Part shown: in pieces, positions 7,804 to 17,343 of the stretch
Position numbering within the stretch: position 1 is the first letter of the stretch
Layout of the letters: every line of letters begins with the position of its first letter
DNA from: G963663315 sp965204925
Lineage (GTDB): Bacteria; Pseudomonadota; Gammaproteobacteria; Arenicellales; Poriferihabitantaceae
Length of the DNA stretch: 64,000 nucleotides
NCBI GenBank assembly: GCA_965204925.1
Contig: OZ242021.1
Coordinates: 2,418,001-2,482,000, forward strand
Direction: 5' to 3'
Program-made: the position numbers and the translations under genes
Notes under the pieces: model-generated
Seen by the model: the letters and a program-made list of their open reading frames with translations, nothing else
The model's database searches: none
Told to the model about the DNA's origin: nothing

Positions 7804-10800
7804 TTATAGATTGCAGCATCTCAGTTTACGTAGCACACTTAGGCTAGCTGCAGGGAGATTGCTGCGTATCAGCAGTTCGTTTTCGACGATAAGCAGCACG
7901 GGATAGCTATCGGAGCCTAAGTCTGCGAGAGTTGGGTCGCAAGGGTAATCGGGAGTCAATGCGCCAGAAAGCGCAATGATGGTCTTTTGTCCAGATTCAA
8001 ACTCAGCAAGGATGGGGGCGATAAATGTTTTTCTGTTCGCACTTACGGCGATGTTCGTCGAAAATTGTACGCCTTTAACAGGTTGGCGCAAAAGGTCATG
8101 ATAAAGCAGCCTCGACGAGGACTGAAGACGCTCGCGGTTAAATTCAGTATATGCGCCTGAAAGCAGATACTGGAGCAGTTCCACGCCGACGTGGCGGTCG
8201 AGAAGGGTATGCTCGAATTTGTTCTTGAAACTCCGCAGGCATCGGTAGCACGACGTCTCGCACTGTTCGGGACACGTTTCCATGATGCACAGGGCCAACT
8301 GAAACAGCTCAAGCCCTCGGTCGGCCAGCTGACTTGAGAACCCCGCACCTCCGGGGAGAGTGTCATAGAGGAAAATCTCTGCTTCCAAGCCGGCTTTGCC
8401 CCCGGGGGTCAGCGCCGGGCGGAATTCGGCCATGATTTCCCCCGGTTCGATTTCCAGCAATCGACAGGCAGCGGCAGCGAGACCCTCGCTGACGGTCCTG
8501 AGAACTACATTGGTTGACGTGTATCCGGGTTTGAGGCTGAGAGGAGGGGCAACATGAAGCGAAATGAGCGCGATGTCGGTAATGAAGTCAGTGCCGAGAA
8601 CGATGTGCCTCGTTGAGTTGATGCCTTCGCACATCTGATTGGAATCATCGTCGGGAAACGGTTTGGGATGGAGGCCGAACAGCGTGGGTGATGGATCTGC
8701 GCTTGCTTTGATGCGGCCACATCCGGTGCAGTAGGTATACCCCTCTTTCCCGGGGCCCGTATTGGACACCAGCAGATGCTGGCGTGAACGGAGAACGCGA
8801 ACGCGCTCATTGACTGCCAGCCAACCGGCGTCTTCATCGGGCGTTCCCATGGAGAGCTTGGCGCGGGTGGCGTAACTCGTTTCGGGGACATCGTCCGGCG
8901 AGGTGACTTCGAGAACATCGATCGGATGTGCGAAGCCAGGCGGACGGAACCAGTATCTGCCGGGACCGAAGGCTTCTTCAGACCCGCATGCTTCGCAATC
9001 GCGGGTGTCATTCCGCGCAGCTTCGCTTGCAGGGTATGTCTTTGCGAAGCCGCACTCGCTGCATTCCATGTAGATTCGCTTGGCGTCCCAGGCTGCGTAT
9101 CGCTCATCGGGGTTTATGGAATAGATCGCGCCCGAGGTATAGCATTTCCCCGAAATCCAGACCTGCTTGCTCGGCGCGTACTGCGTCAATGCCACAGACA
9201 GGCCCTGTTGTGGCGCAAAGCGCATGATCGGCCGAAAGCGCGAGGAACGGTCACGGTCGAAGACGTGGAAGGTCGCAACGTCTGTTGGAAAGGCGTAGCG
9301 GGGCAGCTTGCCACAATAGAGAAGCCGATCCAGAAGTTTGCTGGAACTGGAAGCCTGTTGCGGTCGTTCTTCGCCTTCTTCGGCAGCGTCTTCGGATGCC
9401 GCGGCGTCTTCGTTCTCGTCGGCACTCCCCGCCTCTTTCGGCGCAGGTCGGATGGCTTCGTCGACTGCCGTCAGACAGTCGTCCACCATCTCGTCCAGAA
9501 GGGCAAACCGTTCGTCAGGGGAGAGTTCAGCGGGGATCCAGGACGCCACACGCTGTCGTAGCTGAGACTTGTTCACGGACAGCCAGACCGCAAAGTCCTC
9601 ACGATTGAGGATAGCCGCGCCGCTGCGGAACTCGGAAACAGTCCCGAGGACGGCGAACAGGTCATGTCTCTGATTTGGATCGACTTCGGGGAGTCGGGCC
9701 TGATGATAGTTTTGCAGGAGAAAAGCGCGGATATGGCGGCGAACGATCTCAGGGTTGTCCAAGGTCAATCGCGGATCGACTACATTGCCGCGAATCATCT
9801 CATCCGGCTCGGTGAAGTAATGCTCATCGTGGCTGTCGGCGCTGCCGAAGGCGACGACCGTGGCCACGGCGTTACCACGCCGGCCTGCCCGACCCGAGCG
9901 CTGCTGGTAGTTGGCGCGGCCAGGGGGCATGTTCCGCAGGGCAACACCCGACAGGGTGCCGATGTCGATACCCACTTCCATCGTGGTGGTGCTGGACAGG
10001 ATGTCGATGGCAGTGGATCGTTTGCTTCGCTCACCGAGTTCGATATCCTGAAAAAGCAGTTCGTTTTCCTCGGCCTTGGAGAATACGTCCTCATTTTGAG
10101 GCGCGTTCAACTGGGCCGTGTGCTCCGCTGCCACAAGCACCAACGGCTGACGCGGCGATGTATCAAGAGCCTCCACGACCGGCTTGCGGTAAAATCCCTT
10201 CCGAGCGAGAAACACGGGGTCTGTGTTCGGGTTCATATTCCTGACACCTATGCCGCCACAATCAAGGCAGTGTTCGATACCAGGGATGGGACGATGGACC
10301 GACTTGCATGCCGAGCAATGACGCCAGTCGCCCTCGAACAGGAGTGTCAATTCGCTACCACGCAGACGTTTGTAGCCACTGTCCGAATCCTGAGTGAACA
10401 GATCCAGCAATTTCGGTAGCCATTCCGCACGGAACAACTGTTGCGTCCTCCTGTCGATGAGCACCCGGTCCATGGCCTTGAAGCGCCCCTTGTGACCGCG
10501 GACGCTGGTTCCTTCCGTACGAGGCCGCCTCCACCAGACAGGCGGCATGGCACTCAGCCAAAACCCGTAGTTCTGCCAACAGCGCAACCAAGCCCGCGCC
10601 AGAGCGACCTTTGCGTCGAGAGTTTCTACGACACCGGGCAGGGGCGGCAAGCGTTCGAGTTCGGGGGTGTGCTTAGTTCTCTCGGCGACCGAAACAAGCG
10701 CCAACGCCTCGAAGCCAAGAAAGCGATCCTGGATGGTCGTGACGATATTTTCGAGCAACGCCTCGGGCGGACGTTCATTGCGAAGTTCCATGCAAAGCGA

Positions 10801-13356
10801 GAGAAGACCGGCATCGTCGTTGGCTGATCCATTCTGGACTGCGTCTTCCACGGTTTGTGCTGCGGCAAAGCTCTCACCGGACTTCATTTCAGGGCGCAAA
10901 CGGACATTGAGCGTCTTCGAAGCGAGCAGGATGGCAAGATAGACATCTTCGAGATTGAGGTTGGGGAGAAGGACAGGCGCCTCTTGCAGCCGACGATACC
11001 CCCAAGCGATGAGAGGACGAAGGGAATCTCTGACCGAGTACATTTGAAGGTTGGGCGCCAGGCGGGCCGCGACTTGTCTGGAGTCTGAGAAAGTCAGGAC
11101 TTTCCTTCCCTGAAGAGGAGCGAACGGCGTGGGCTGCGCAGGGCTCGGAGGCTGGGTCTGCAGTTGGCGCGCAACCAGGGCCTGGAAAGGTTGGTCGCCC
11201 TTGGTCTGATGGTCCTGAACATAGGACCGACCGAAGGGGGCAGTCTTGCCGCATACGGCGCATGGAATGAACTGGCCGCGCATGTCGAAGCCCACCGGGG
11301 TTTCGTCATCTTCTTCGACCGAGTCGGCCAAACGGCCGCTGCGGACATGAACCTGGCGGGTGCGGGACCCCAGAGATGGGGGATTGAGACGTCCGGTCTC
11401 CAGATCGTAGTCCGCAGGTTCCGCGGCTTCTTCGATCAGAGGGTCCTCCAGCAGAAGGTCCAGCGGCAGCAGGGGAGAAGTCTGGCCGTCCGCGGTACGG
11501 ATGCTCTGGCCCGGTTCCGACCATAGGGCCGTCGGGGAGTCGACATCGTTCGTGTAGGCTCTCGCATAGGCGGTGCCGCAATTCCGGCAGGTATACAGTT
11601 CCAGCACCCGAGCGCCGCATTCGCAGCTATCGCGCGGCTGACTGTACATCCTTCCGCAGATTCCATCCTTCTCCGTGTCCGCGATTTCGCTGCAATCCGG
11701 ATCCATGCACACCCAAAGACCGGCGAGCCCGCGGAAGAAGCTGTGAATGCGGCAAGGCAGCAAACCAGGAGTCCGGAGGTCGAGACGCGCCATGCTTCCC
11801 AGCGCCATCAGGGCCGTGACCGCTGCATCGGCCTTGGCGGGAGGGATGGTCGGGAAGAGCATCCGCCCGAGATCGGCAATCGGGATCGCCCGTTTCATGG
11901 TTTCGTTGATGAGGAGGCCCATCGGCTCAAACCCTGCCAAGGCATGATGGAGAGCAGCCTCGGGGCAGTGGTCGCCCGTCACATGCCGATGATCCAAGAG
12001 CGGCTTCAGGATTTCGAGGCGTTCGGTGTCCGCTGTGGCCTTGTAGTATTGCCGGAGGCCGATGTTGGAGAGCACATTGGCGTCATGATCCGACCCGGCA
12101 GCACTGAACGGCCGCCGATCGAGCGTACCGGAAATGGGAGTGAAACTGTCGGCAGGGAGGCCCGAGAGCTGTGCCCCGAATTGCGGCGCATATTTGAGAT
12201 CATTGAAGCTGGCGGTTGCACAGGTGACCTGGAAGCGGTCCGGGGAAACTCCCAATCTGTCGCGAAGCCGCCGCAGGAGAAGCCCGACTTCGGCGCCGCC
12301 CGCCCCCCTGTAGAGGTGGGCCTCGTCCAGAACGACAAGAAACTTCTCCGCCGTGTTCTCTTCCAGGAAGGCGCGAGTCGCATCGAAAATCGTGCGCTCG
12401 ACCGGGCGCATCAGCATGTATTCGAGCATCGAATAGTTGGTCACGAGGAGATCGGGCGGCGAAGCCTGAATCTCATGGCGCGTAAGCAACTCTGAATCGT
12501 CTGGCAATGTAATGGCCCTGCAGAAGGCCCCGGTCTTGCGGTCCTGCCATCTGCTGCCCTTTTCGCCCAGCCACGCCGACAGGTCCGGTTTGGCAGGCCA
12601 CTTGCCCCGGTCCTTGAGTGCCCTCATGAGACGCAGAGCGTCAGCGTGATCCTCAGCTTCGGGGTTGCGCGCGCTCCGTTCGGTCTCGCCGTAGAATTCG
12701 TCGAAAGCCCGGAACTTCGCTGAATCCTTGCTGGATGTGCGGACCCCGGCGTAAGGTGTGCGGCTCGTGTAGCGGCCGAAACGGGGCGGCCGACCCGCCC
12801 AACTCTTGAAAAGGGCGACTAGGCGTGGATCGCCGAAGAGCGCACGGAGCCGCCCCAATTGATCGTTCACCAGTGCGTTCATCGGATACAGGATGAGCGC
12901 ACGCATGGCCGGCTGGTTGGCGAAGGTGTCCGGTGTCTGCTTCGCTTCGTGGGCCAGCTTGCCGAGGATCGGAAGCAGAAAGGATTCGGTCTTGCCGGAA
13001 CCCGTACCCGTCGTGATGATGAGATTGCTACCCCGAACCAGAGTGCCGTCGATGGCTTCCGACTGATGCTGATAGGGAGGATCGTAGATCAATCGGGGCA
13101 GATCGCCTTCCGGTCTTGAGAGCGTGAGGAAGGCCTCAAGCACCGCCGGCGACAAACCTGCCATGTCGGAGAACCGCTTGCCTGTCCGATAACGGGGTGT
13201 GGATTCCAGATAAGGTATCTGGTGGATCACCCCGGGCCGGTCCAGCAGTCGTTTGCGCTGAGCAATCAGCGATCTGGCGCTGACGTGATAGGTGGCCTCA
13301 ATATAGTCGCAAAGCGTGCCATGCAACTGCTCGATCGTCTCCTGTATGGTCTGCAT
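7804..13356 (-). CDS. druE: DruE-like giant DEAD/DEAH helicase with DUF1998 (Druantia defence)
   Basis: The 1850-aa superfamily 2 helicase carries Walker A TGTGSGKT at residues 116-123, ALILYPMNALVNDQ (motif Ia), DEAH at 344-347 and a helicase C domain with YQQRSGRAGRRG (motif VI). Several CxxC pairs are present (CRNCGTAYARAY, CSACK...CLDCGG, CSECG...CEACGS, CTGCG). The C-terminal DUF1998 reads TLPGGAGFSSQL, then CETSCYRCLRSFKNKFEH and LLDR. This architecture and size fit DruE, the shared component of Druantia anti-phage systems. It is the last gene of a four-gene minus-strand operon and starts 12 bp after the preceding stop, with AGAGGG as ribosome site. It presumably unwinds or translocates on invading DNA, but the mechanism is not established. 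Related DUF1998 helicases exist in DISARM and elsewhere; the linkage to DUF4338 favours Druantia. Confidence 0.8.
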   Translation of the reverse strand: MQTIQETIEQLHGTLCDYIEATYHVSARSLIAQRKRLLDRPGVIHQIPYLESTPRYRTGKRFSDMAGLSPAVLEAFLTLSRPEGDLPRLIYDPPYQHQSEAIDGTLVRGSNLIITTGTGSGKTESFLLPILGKLAHEAKQTPDTFANQPAMRALILYPMNALVNDQLGRLRALFGDPRLVALFKSWAGRPPRFGRYTSRTPYAGVRTSSKDSAKFRAFDEFYGETERSARNPEAEDHADALRLMRALKDRGKWPAKPDLSAWLGEKGSRWQDRKTGAFCRAITLPDDSELLTRHEIQASPPDLLVTNYSMLEYMLMRPVERTIFDATRAFLEENTAEKFLVVLDEAHLYRGAGGAEVGLLLRRLRDRLGVSPDRFQVTCATASFNDLKYAPQFGAQLSGLPADSFTPISGTLDRRPFSAAGSDHDANVLSNIGLRQYYKATADTERLEILKPLLDHRHVTGDHCPEAALHHALAGFEPMGLLINETMKRAIPIADLGRMLFPTIPPAKADAAVTALMALGSMARLDLRTPGLLPCRIHSFFRGLAGLWVCMDPDCSEIADTEKDGICGRMYSQPRDSCECGARVLELYTCRNCGTAYARAYTNDVDSPTALWSEPGQSIRTADGQTSPLLPLDLLLEDPLIEEAAEPADYDLETGRLNPPSLGSRTRQVHVRSGRLADSVEEDDETPVGFDMRGQFIPCAVCGKTAPFGRSYVQDHQTKGDQPFQALVARQLQTQPPSPAQPTPFAPLQGRKVLTFSDSRQVAARLAPNLQMYSVRDSLRPLIAWGYRRLQEAPVLLPNLNLEDVYLAILLASKTLNVRLRPEMKSGESFAAAQTVEDAVQNGSANDDAGLLSLCMELRNERPPEALLENIVTTIQDRFLGFEALALVSVAERTKHTPELERLPPLPGVVETLDAKVALARAWLRCWQNYGFWLSAMPPVWWRRPRTEGTSVRGHKGRFKAMDRVLIDRRTQQLFRAEWLPKLLDLFTQDSDSGYKRLRGSELTLLFEGDWRHCSACKSVHRPIPGIEHCLDCGGIGVRNMNPNTDPVFLARKGFYRKPVVEALDTSPRQPLVLVAAEHTAQLNAPQNEDVFSKAEENELLFQDIELGERSKRSTAIDILSSTTTMEVGIDIGTLSGVALRNMPPGRANYQQRSGRAGRRGNAVATVVAFGSADSHDEHYFTEPDEMIRGNVVDPRLTLDNPEIVRRHIRAFLLQNYHQARLPEVDPNQRHDLFAVLGTVSEFRSGAAILNREDFAVWLSVNKSQLRQRVASWIPAELSPDERFALLDEMVDDCLTAVDEAIRPAPKEAGSADENEDAAASEDAAEEGEERPQQASSSSKLLDRLLYCGKLPRYAFPTDVATFHVFDRDRSSRFRPIMRFAPQQGLSVALTQYAPSKQVWISGKCYTSGAIYSINPDERYAAWDAKRIYMECSECGFAKTYPASEAARNDTRDCEACGSEEAFGPGRYWFRPPGFAHPIDVLEVTSPDDVPETSYATRAKLSMGTPDEDAGWLAVNERVRVLRSRQHLLVSNTGPGKEGYTYCTGCGRIKASADPSPTLFGLHPKPFPDDDSNQMCEGINSTRHIVLGTDFITDIALISLHVAPPLSLKPGYTSTNVVLRTVSEGLAAAACRLLEIEPGEIMAEFRPALTPGGKAGLEAEIFLYDTLPGGAGFSSQLADRGLELFQLALCIMETCPEQCETSCYRCLRSFKNKFEHTLLDRHVGVELLQYLLSGAYTEFNRERLQSSSRLLYHDLLRQPVKGVQFSTNIAVSANRKTFIAPILAEFESGQKTIIALSGALTPDYPCDPTLADLGSDSYPVLLIVENELLIRSNLPAASLSVLRKLRCCNL

Positions 13357-13368
13357 CGATTGCGCCCT

Positions 13369-14454
13369 CTAATCCGAATCGTCGGTTGGAGAGAGCCAGA
13401 GCGCTTGCTGAAAAAGCCGTTCTTCCTCTTGCGCTTCCGACAAGGGCAACAGGTAGGAGAAGAGGCTTCGTTCCCGCGGCACCTGCCGGCCGAAAATCAT
13501 GAAGCGCCGTTGGGACCATTGAGGGAGCGGAGAGAAGAAGTCGAAGCGCAGGCCGTCGCGGTCGACGGTACGTCTGTATCGTTGCGGAGCGCCGCGGATA
13601 TGATCGATCGCCATCTGCAGATGCCAGGCCGTATCGCAACCGCGCCATCTCGACCGCTCAAGGGGGAGGTCAAGAAAGCGAACCGGAATACCATCTTCCA
13701 GGCGGGCGAAGCACCAGATCGGCGCCCCGAACTCCTGAGGTCTCCGGGCCACGAACGTTCCGGTCCGGTTCGTATGAACCGTCCATCGACCTTTGTAGTA
13801 TGTGACCGGCCGCTCCGGGTCGAGGAAGCTCAGGTTGCTGATGGCGCCCGATGGGGGCTGCTTGGCGAGCAAGCGTTCGAACCGATTGAACATCGCCCCC
13901 GCGTCTTCCCTCTTGGGACCCCTGAGCCAAGCGCTTTCGCCAAGTTTCTGCAGCCCCTGTTCTTCGAGTTCTTCAGCGATGTCGCGGTCGGGCTGCGGGG
14001 GGATGGTTCGTGTGTAGCCGTCGTAGGTGATGTGTTCGGTTATGGACGCCGGCAGAAAGGCATCCTGGTCAGGCACGATGCCGAAGAGAAACACTCCGCC
14101 GTTCGGGCGCAGGACGAAACTGGGAGGCGCCGCAAATACCCAGGTGCCCTTTGCGGCGATATCTCTCGTAACCACATCGTTGAGTTCGAGAAGATCGCCG
14201 CCCAGGATCAGGGCTTCAATGGCATCATCCAAGCGGTCGGATAAGGCATCTTCGCCGGTTGACAGGTGTTCGAGGCTTTCGAGGAGTGAAGCGCGCAATG
14301 TTGTCTGAGAGCATGGACAATGGATGCCGGCGCTGCGCCGCAACAGTCCGGCGAGCAGTATGTCGTCTACGATCCGGTCAGGTTCCGCCGTCAACCCGAG
14401 AATCTGACGGCAGCCCGACAGGACCTCCTGCGCGGTGACGCGGGTGATCACCAT
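13369..14454 (-). CDS. Unknown 361-aa protein of the Druantia-like operon
   Basis: I do not recognise a family. The soluble protein starts MVITRVTAQEVLSGCRQILG, has a helical N-terminal third with a CPCSQ motif near residue 48, and a mixed C-terminal part with WVFAAPPSFVLRPNGGVFLFGI and several Arg/Trp-rich stretches. The ATG at 14454 overlaps the stop of the upstream gene (ATGGTGA) and has AAGG five bases before it, so translation is coupled. A GTG two codons upstream is the alternative. Its place just before the helicase suggests a partner of DruE, in the position occupied by DruC or DruD in described type I systems. Its base composition is high in GC, like druE. Confidence 0.75.
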   Translation of the reverse strand: MVITRVTAQEVLSGCRQILGLTAEPDRIVDDILLAGLLRRSAGIHCPCSQTTLRASLLESLEHLSTGEDALSDRLDDAIEALILGGDLLELNDVVTRDIAAKGTWVFAAPPSFVLRPNGGVFLFGIVPDQDAFLPASITEHITYDGYTRTIPPQPDRDIAEELEEQGLQKLGESAWLRGPKREDAGAMFNRFERLLAKQPPSGAISNLSFLDPERPVTYYKGRWTVHTNRTGTFVARRPQEFGAPIWCFARLEDGIPVRFLDLPLERSRWRGCDTAWHLQMAIDHIRGAPQRYRRTVDRDGLRFDFFSPLPQWSQRRFMIFGRQVPRERSLFSYLLPLSEAQEEERLFQQALWLSPTDDSD

Positions 14455-17312
14455 TGCCACCTTGGCAGCGATGGGGCCGGGATGTCATCGCCGCTCGCAG
14501 CCGTCAGAAGCGCCAGCAGGCGCGCGCCTCGCAGAACGGCCGGGCAATTCAGTAATTGGGAAGTCAGAGCGCCGAGTTCCGAGGACGAGAGAGTGCCGAC
14601 TGCCTGCGGTTGACTGGCGAGTCGAAGCGCGAACCCGCAGAGTTTGGGGCCGTCGCAGATCCTGTAGCGTGCAGCGGTATCGGCGAACCATGCCGTCCTT
14701 TGATCCGGGGCCGACTTGATTTCCGATCGGTTATGAGTCAGAGCCGCGGCGAAGCCTGGAGTCTTTCTGTCTACATGCGATTTCAAGATTTCAAGTGCTT
14801 CCGGGGACTTTGGATTCTTCCGATATGCGGTCTCCGCCTCTGCCCAATTTTGTCCGCATATCGCTTCATACAGGGCTTCAAGTATGCCGTCGACAACCTG
14901 CCGATGTCGGATCTTGATAAGGACGCCCGACAGCCGGGCCCCTTGCCACCTCGCGAGTATGGTCAAGGCATCAGACAGAGCCTGGGAATCGCGCGCCAGC
15001 TTGTCGACCTTGGGGAACAGGCTGAGGCCTTGAAGGCCTTTATCGGTTGGCGGCCTGGCGACTGCGACGGTGTCCTTGTGTTCGACATGCTCGGCATGGA
15101 AGAGACTGCCTGGCGGTTCAACCGCCAGCCCTGCGCGGGCCTTGTCGGGCGCGAGAGGAGACATCTTCAGCGGACGGTCCATGTCGTAGCAACAGATCTT
15201 TGCCTCCGTTCCTTCATGACCGGTATCGTCCACGAGTCGGATGGAGATCTCATTGCGGGTACGACGAGTCCGCCATCGCAGCGGCTTTACATCGTGCTCG
15301 AACACGACCGAGTGTCTGCCGAGTGTCTCTCCATTGATGATGAGCGTGCATTTGGCCGCTTCGAGGTAGCTCTCGGCACATCCCTGACGGTTCAGGAATT
15401 GCTCAAACCTGCGGCGCCATATGTCCGAGGAGATCGGAAGGTCGAAACGGGCGCCAACATGTTCCCTGAGAATTCGGCGGCCATCCGCAGCCTCCAGTTC
15501 AATGGTCAGCAATGCGGAGTACTTTTCGGGACCGAATACCGACAGACGGATTTCGTTCCGCCAGAATGTGTCGAGGTCGGGCTCGGCGGGATTGATGGTG
15601 ACGACAAGGCCTTGATGGGAAACGACCCCGGGCGTCCATGATTCCGGTTCGCGGACAGTGAGCCGGACGAAGCCTTCGGCAGGAGGTGAAGATGCAACGG
15701 CATCCAAAGCGCTGCTGCGGTGCGCCTTGACGGTCAGGGAATGGATTCCGGCCGGCAACGGCGGGAGCCGCAAGAACAGCGGCTCAGCGGCGCCGTCTGT
15801 TCGGACAAGATGCTCGGAACCTTCGTTCAGGCGGAAGGCGTAGGCATCGACGGGATGGTCGTGGGAAACGCCGAGGCAGGGCGCCTCCGTGGTGAGCCAC
15901 TCGCTGCTGCCTTCCCCATCCCAACCGCGGCCCGGCAGGCCGGCGGGCCAGACCCGGACGGTGCGGGCGACATGCAAATCAAGATCGCCAATCCAGGAAT
16001 GCAACTCCTCGGATACATGGTCGGGTATCGCGAGGCGGAAGGCTGCAACGCCGTCGCAGTTGAGGGTACATGGCGTCATAACCTCGTGTGCCCGCGGGGG
16101 ATTCCCGGTCGTCACCAGCACATAGTTGCAGCTTGGGCGGACAGTACCGCCCATGATGTGCCGTGCGGCACCGTCGGCGCCGATGCGGAAAAGCCAGATG
16201 GGCCCGCAATCGAGTCGGCATTCGGCGTCCAGAAGCTGATCGACGGCGGGGTGAGATTGCTCCAGAAGGATGAGCGGCATTGCTGTATCCGGCCAAGATT
16301 GCACGATCCCTTTCCTGCTGCCGGACAGGATCCATCCGCGTGGCTTCATGTCGCTTCCGCCATTCAGCCGACATCGGGCGGTCTTCAGAAACGCGTGGAT
16401 ACCTGCGTCGAGAGCGGACACGCCACGGAACGAAGGCACGTCCATCAAGACAGACCAAATTCCCCCTCCGGTATGACGCAGAAGCAACTTCGGGCGAATG
16501 GCAAACTGCGGGGTATCGCGAAGGATCGGCCCATGAAGAGGGCGGTTCGGGGGAAGCCAGGAGCCGTGTCCGATGCCCTTGAAGCGGTCGGAGACGACCC
16601 GTCGCGTTTCTCTGAGCCATTCGCGAGAAGCACGTACGCTGTCGAGACCGGCGACAATGCGGTCGAGGGTCTGCGGATAGATGGGCTGATTGTCCAGGGA
16701 GGCTTCTTCGCCAAGAAGTGCAAGGACGATTCGACCGATCAACTCCTCCTGCTCAAGGAACTCCCGGAACCGAGTGGAAGGCATGTGAACGTTGACGGCA
16801 ATGAGCCGGCCGATCGTCCCCGGGTCGAGTGAAGTCACGCGGACAAGGCGATAACGGAGATCGTGCAGTGCCCTTGCAAACTGCCGCTGGAGATAGATGG
16901 GCAATATTGCATGGGTGATCGGCCAAGCGATTATGGTGAATTGTTCGGCCCAAGGGCCGGACGGCTCTACACCGTTGTAGGTTCGCTGGAACTTCCTGAA
17001 CCAGGTTCTGATCCTGTTGCGGTCATGATATTGCCAGCCCGGAACCCGCTCTTCGAATGACTGCCAGTACTCTTCTCCAGTGTAACTGTAACCGACCTCC
17101 GTAGCGTAGATTACCCACAGTAGCCAGTCAATGTCTTGCAGTTGGCACGTTTTTCGCTGTGACCGTAATGTTGTACAAAGGAACCTCAAGTCCTCTTGGC
17201 ATAACCCATGTTCCATCGCGAACACGGGAATATCTTGACTTTTTCGAAAACTCGCGAGAGCCTTGAAATGGCACTCAACCTGTTTCCGTAGAAGATCAAG
17301 AGATGCGGGCAT
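14448..17312 (-). CDS. Unknown 954-aa protein of the Druantia-like operon
   Basis: This large soluble protein has no family that I recognise. The N-terminal third is helical and aromatic-rich (WLLWVIYATEVGYSYTGEEY, then WFRKFQRTYNGVEPSGPWAEQF). The middle (about 300-700) is rich in short beta strands of an immunoglobulin-like or jelly-roll kind (LPPLPAGIHSLTVKAH, FVRLTVREPESWTPGVV). The C-terminal part is helical again. It starts 31 bp after druA at ATG 17312; a TTG at 17330 is possible. The stop overlaps the next start. It could be a fused or diverged counterpart of the DruB/DruC proteins, but that is inference from position and size only. It has high GC, like druE. Confidence 0.75.
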   Translation of the reverse strand: MPASLDLLRKQVECHFKALASFRKSQDIPVFAMEHGLCQEDLRFLCTTLRSQRKTCQLQDIDWLLWVIYATEVGYSYTGEEYWQSFEERVPGWQYHDRNRIRTWFRKFQRTYNGVEPSGPWAEQFTIIAWPITHAILPIYLQRQFARALHDLRYRLVRVTSLDPGTIGRLIAVNVHMPSTRFREFLEQEELIGRIVLALLGEEASLDNQPIYPQTLDRIVAGLDSVRASREWLRETRRVVSDRFKGIGHGSWLPPNRPLHGPILRDTPQFAIRPKLLLRHTGGGIWSVLMDVPSFRGVSALDAGIHAFLKTARCRLNGGSDMKPRGWILSGSRKGIVQSWPDTAMPLILLEQSHPAVDQLLDAECRLDCGPIWLFRIGADGAARHIMGGTVRPSCNYVLVTTGNPPRAHEVMTPCTLNCDGVAAFRLAIPDHVSEELHSWIGDLDLHVARTVRVWPAGLPGRGWDGEGSSEWLTTEAPCLGVSHDHPVDAYAFRLNEGSEHLVRTDGAAEPLFLRLPPLPAGIHSLTVKAHRSSALDAVASSPPAEGFVRLTVREPESWTPGVVSHQGLVVTINPAEPDLDTFWRNEIRLSVFGPEKYSALLTIELEAADGRRILREHVGARFDLPISSDIWRRRFEQFLNRQGCAESYLEAAKCTLIINGETLGRHSVVFEHDVKPLRWRTRRTRNEISIRLVDDTGHEGTEAKICCYDMDRPLKMSPLAPDKARAGLAVEPPGSLFHAEHVEHKDTVAVARPPTDKGLQGLSLFPKVDKLARDSQALSDALTILARWQGARLSGVLIKIRHRQVVDGILEALYEAICGQNWAEAETAYRKNPKSPEALEILKSHVDRKTPGFAAALTHNRSEIKSAPDQRTAWFADTAARYRICDGPKLCGFALRLASQPQAVGTLSSSELGALTSQLLNCPAVLRGARLLALLTAASGDDIPAPSLPRWQW

Positions 17313-17343
17313 TATGGCTACTTGGCTCAATACAATGCGTTCT

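Noticed and set aside
7586..7906. 106-codon plus-strand frame
   Set aside because: It is antisense to the integrase-core remnant and to the end of druE, with no family features.
8926..9561. Long plus-strand frames across the Druantia-like genes
   Set aside because: They are antisense shadows of high-GC genes on the minus strand that show clear helicase and zinc motifs.
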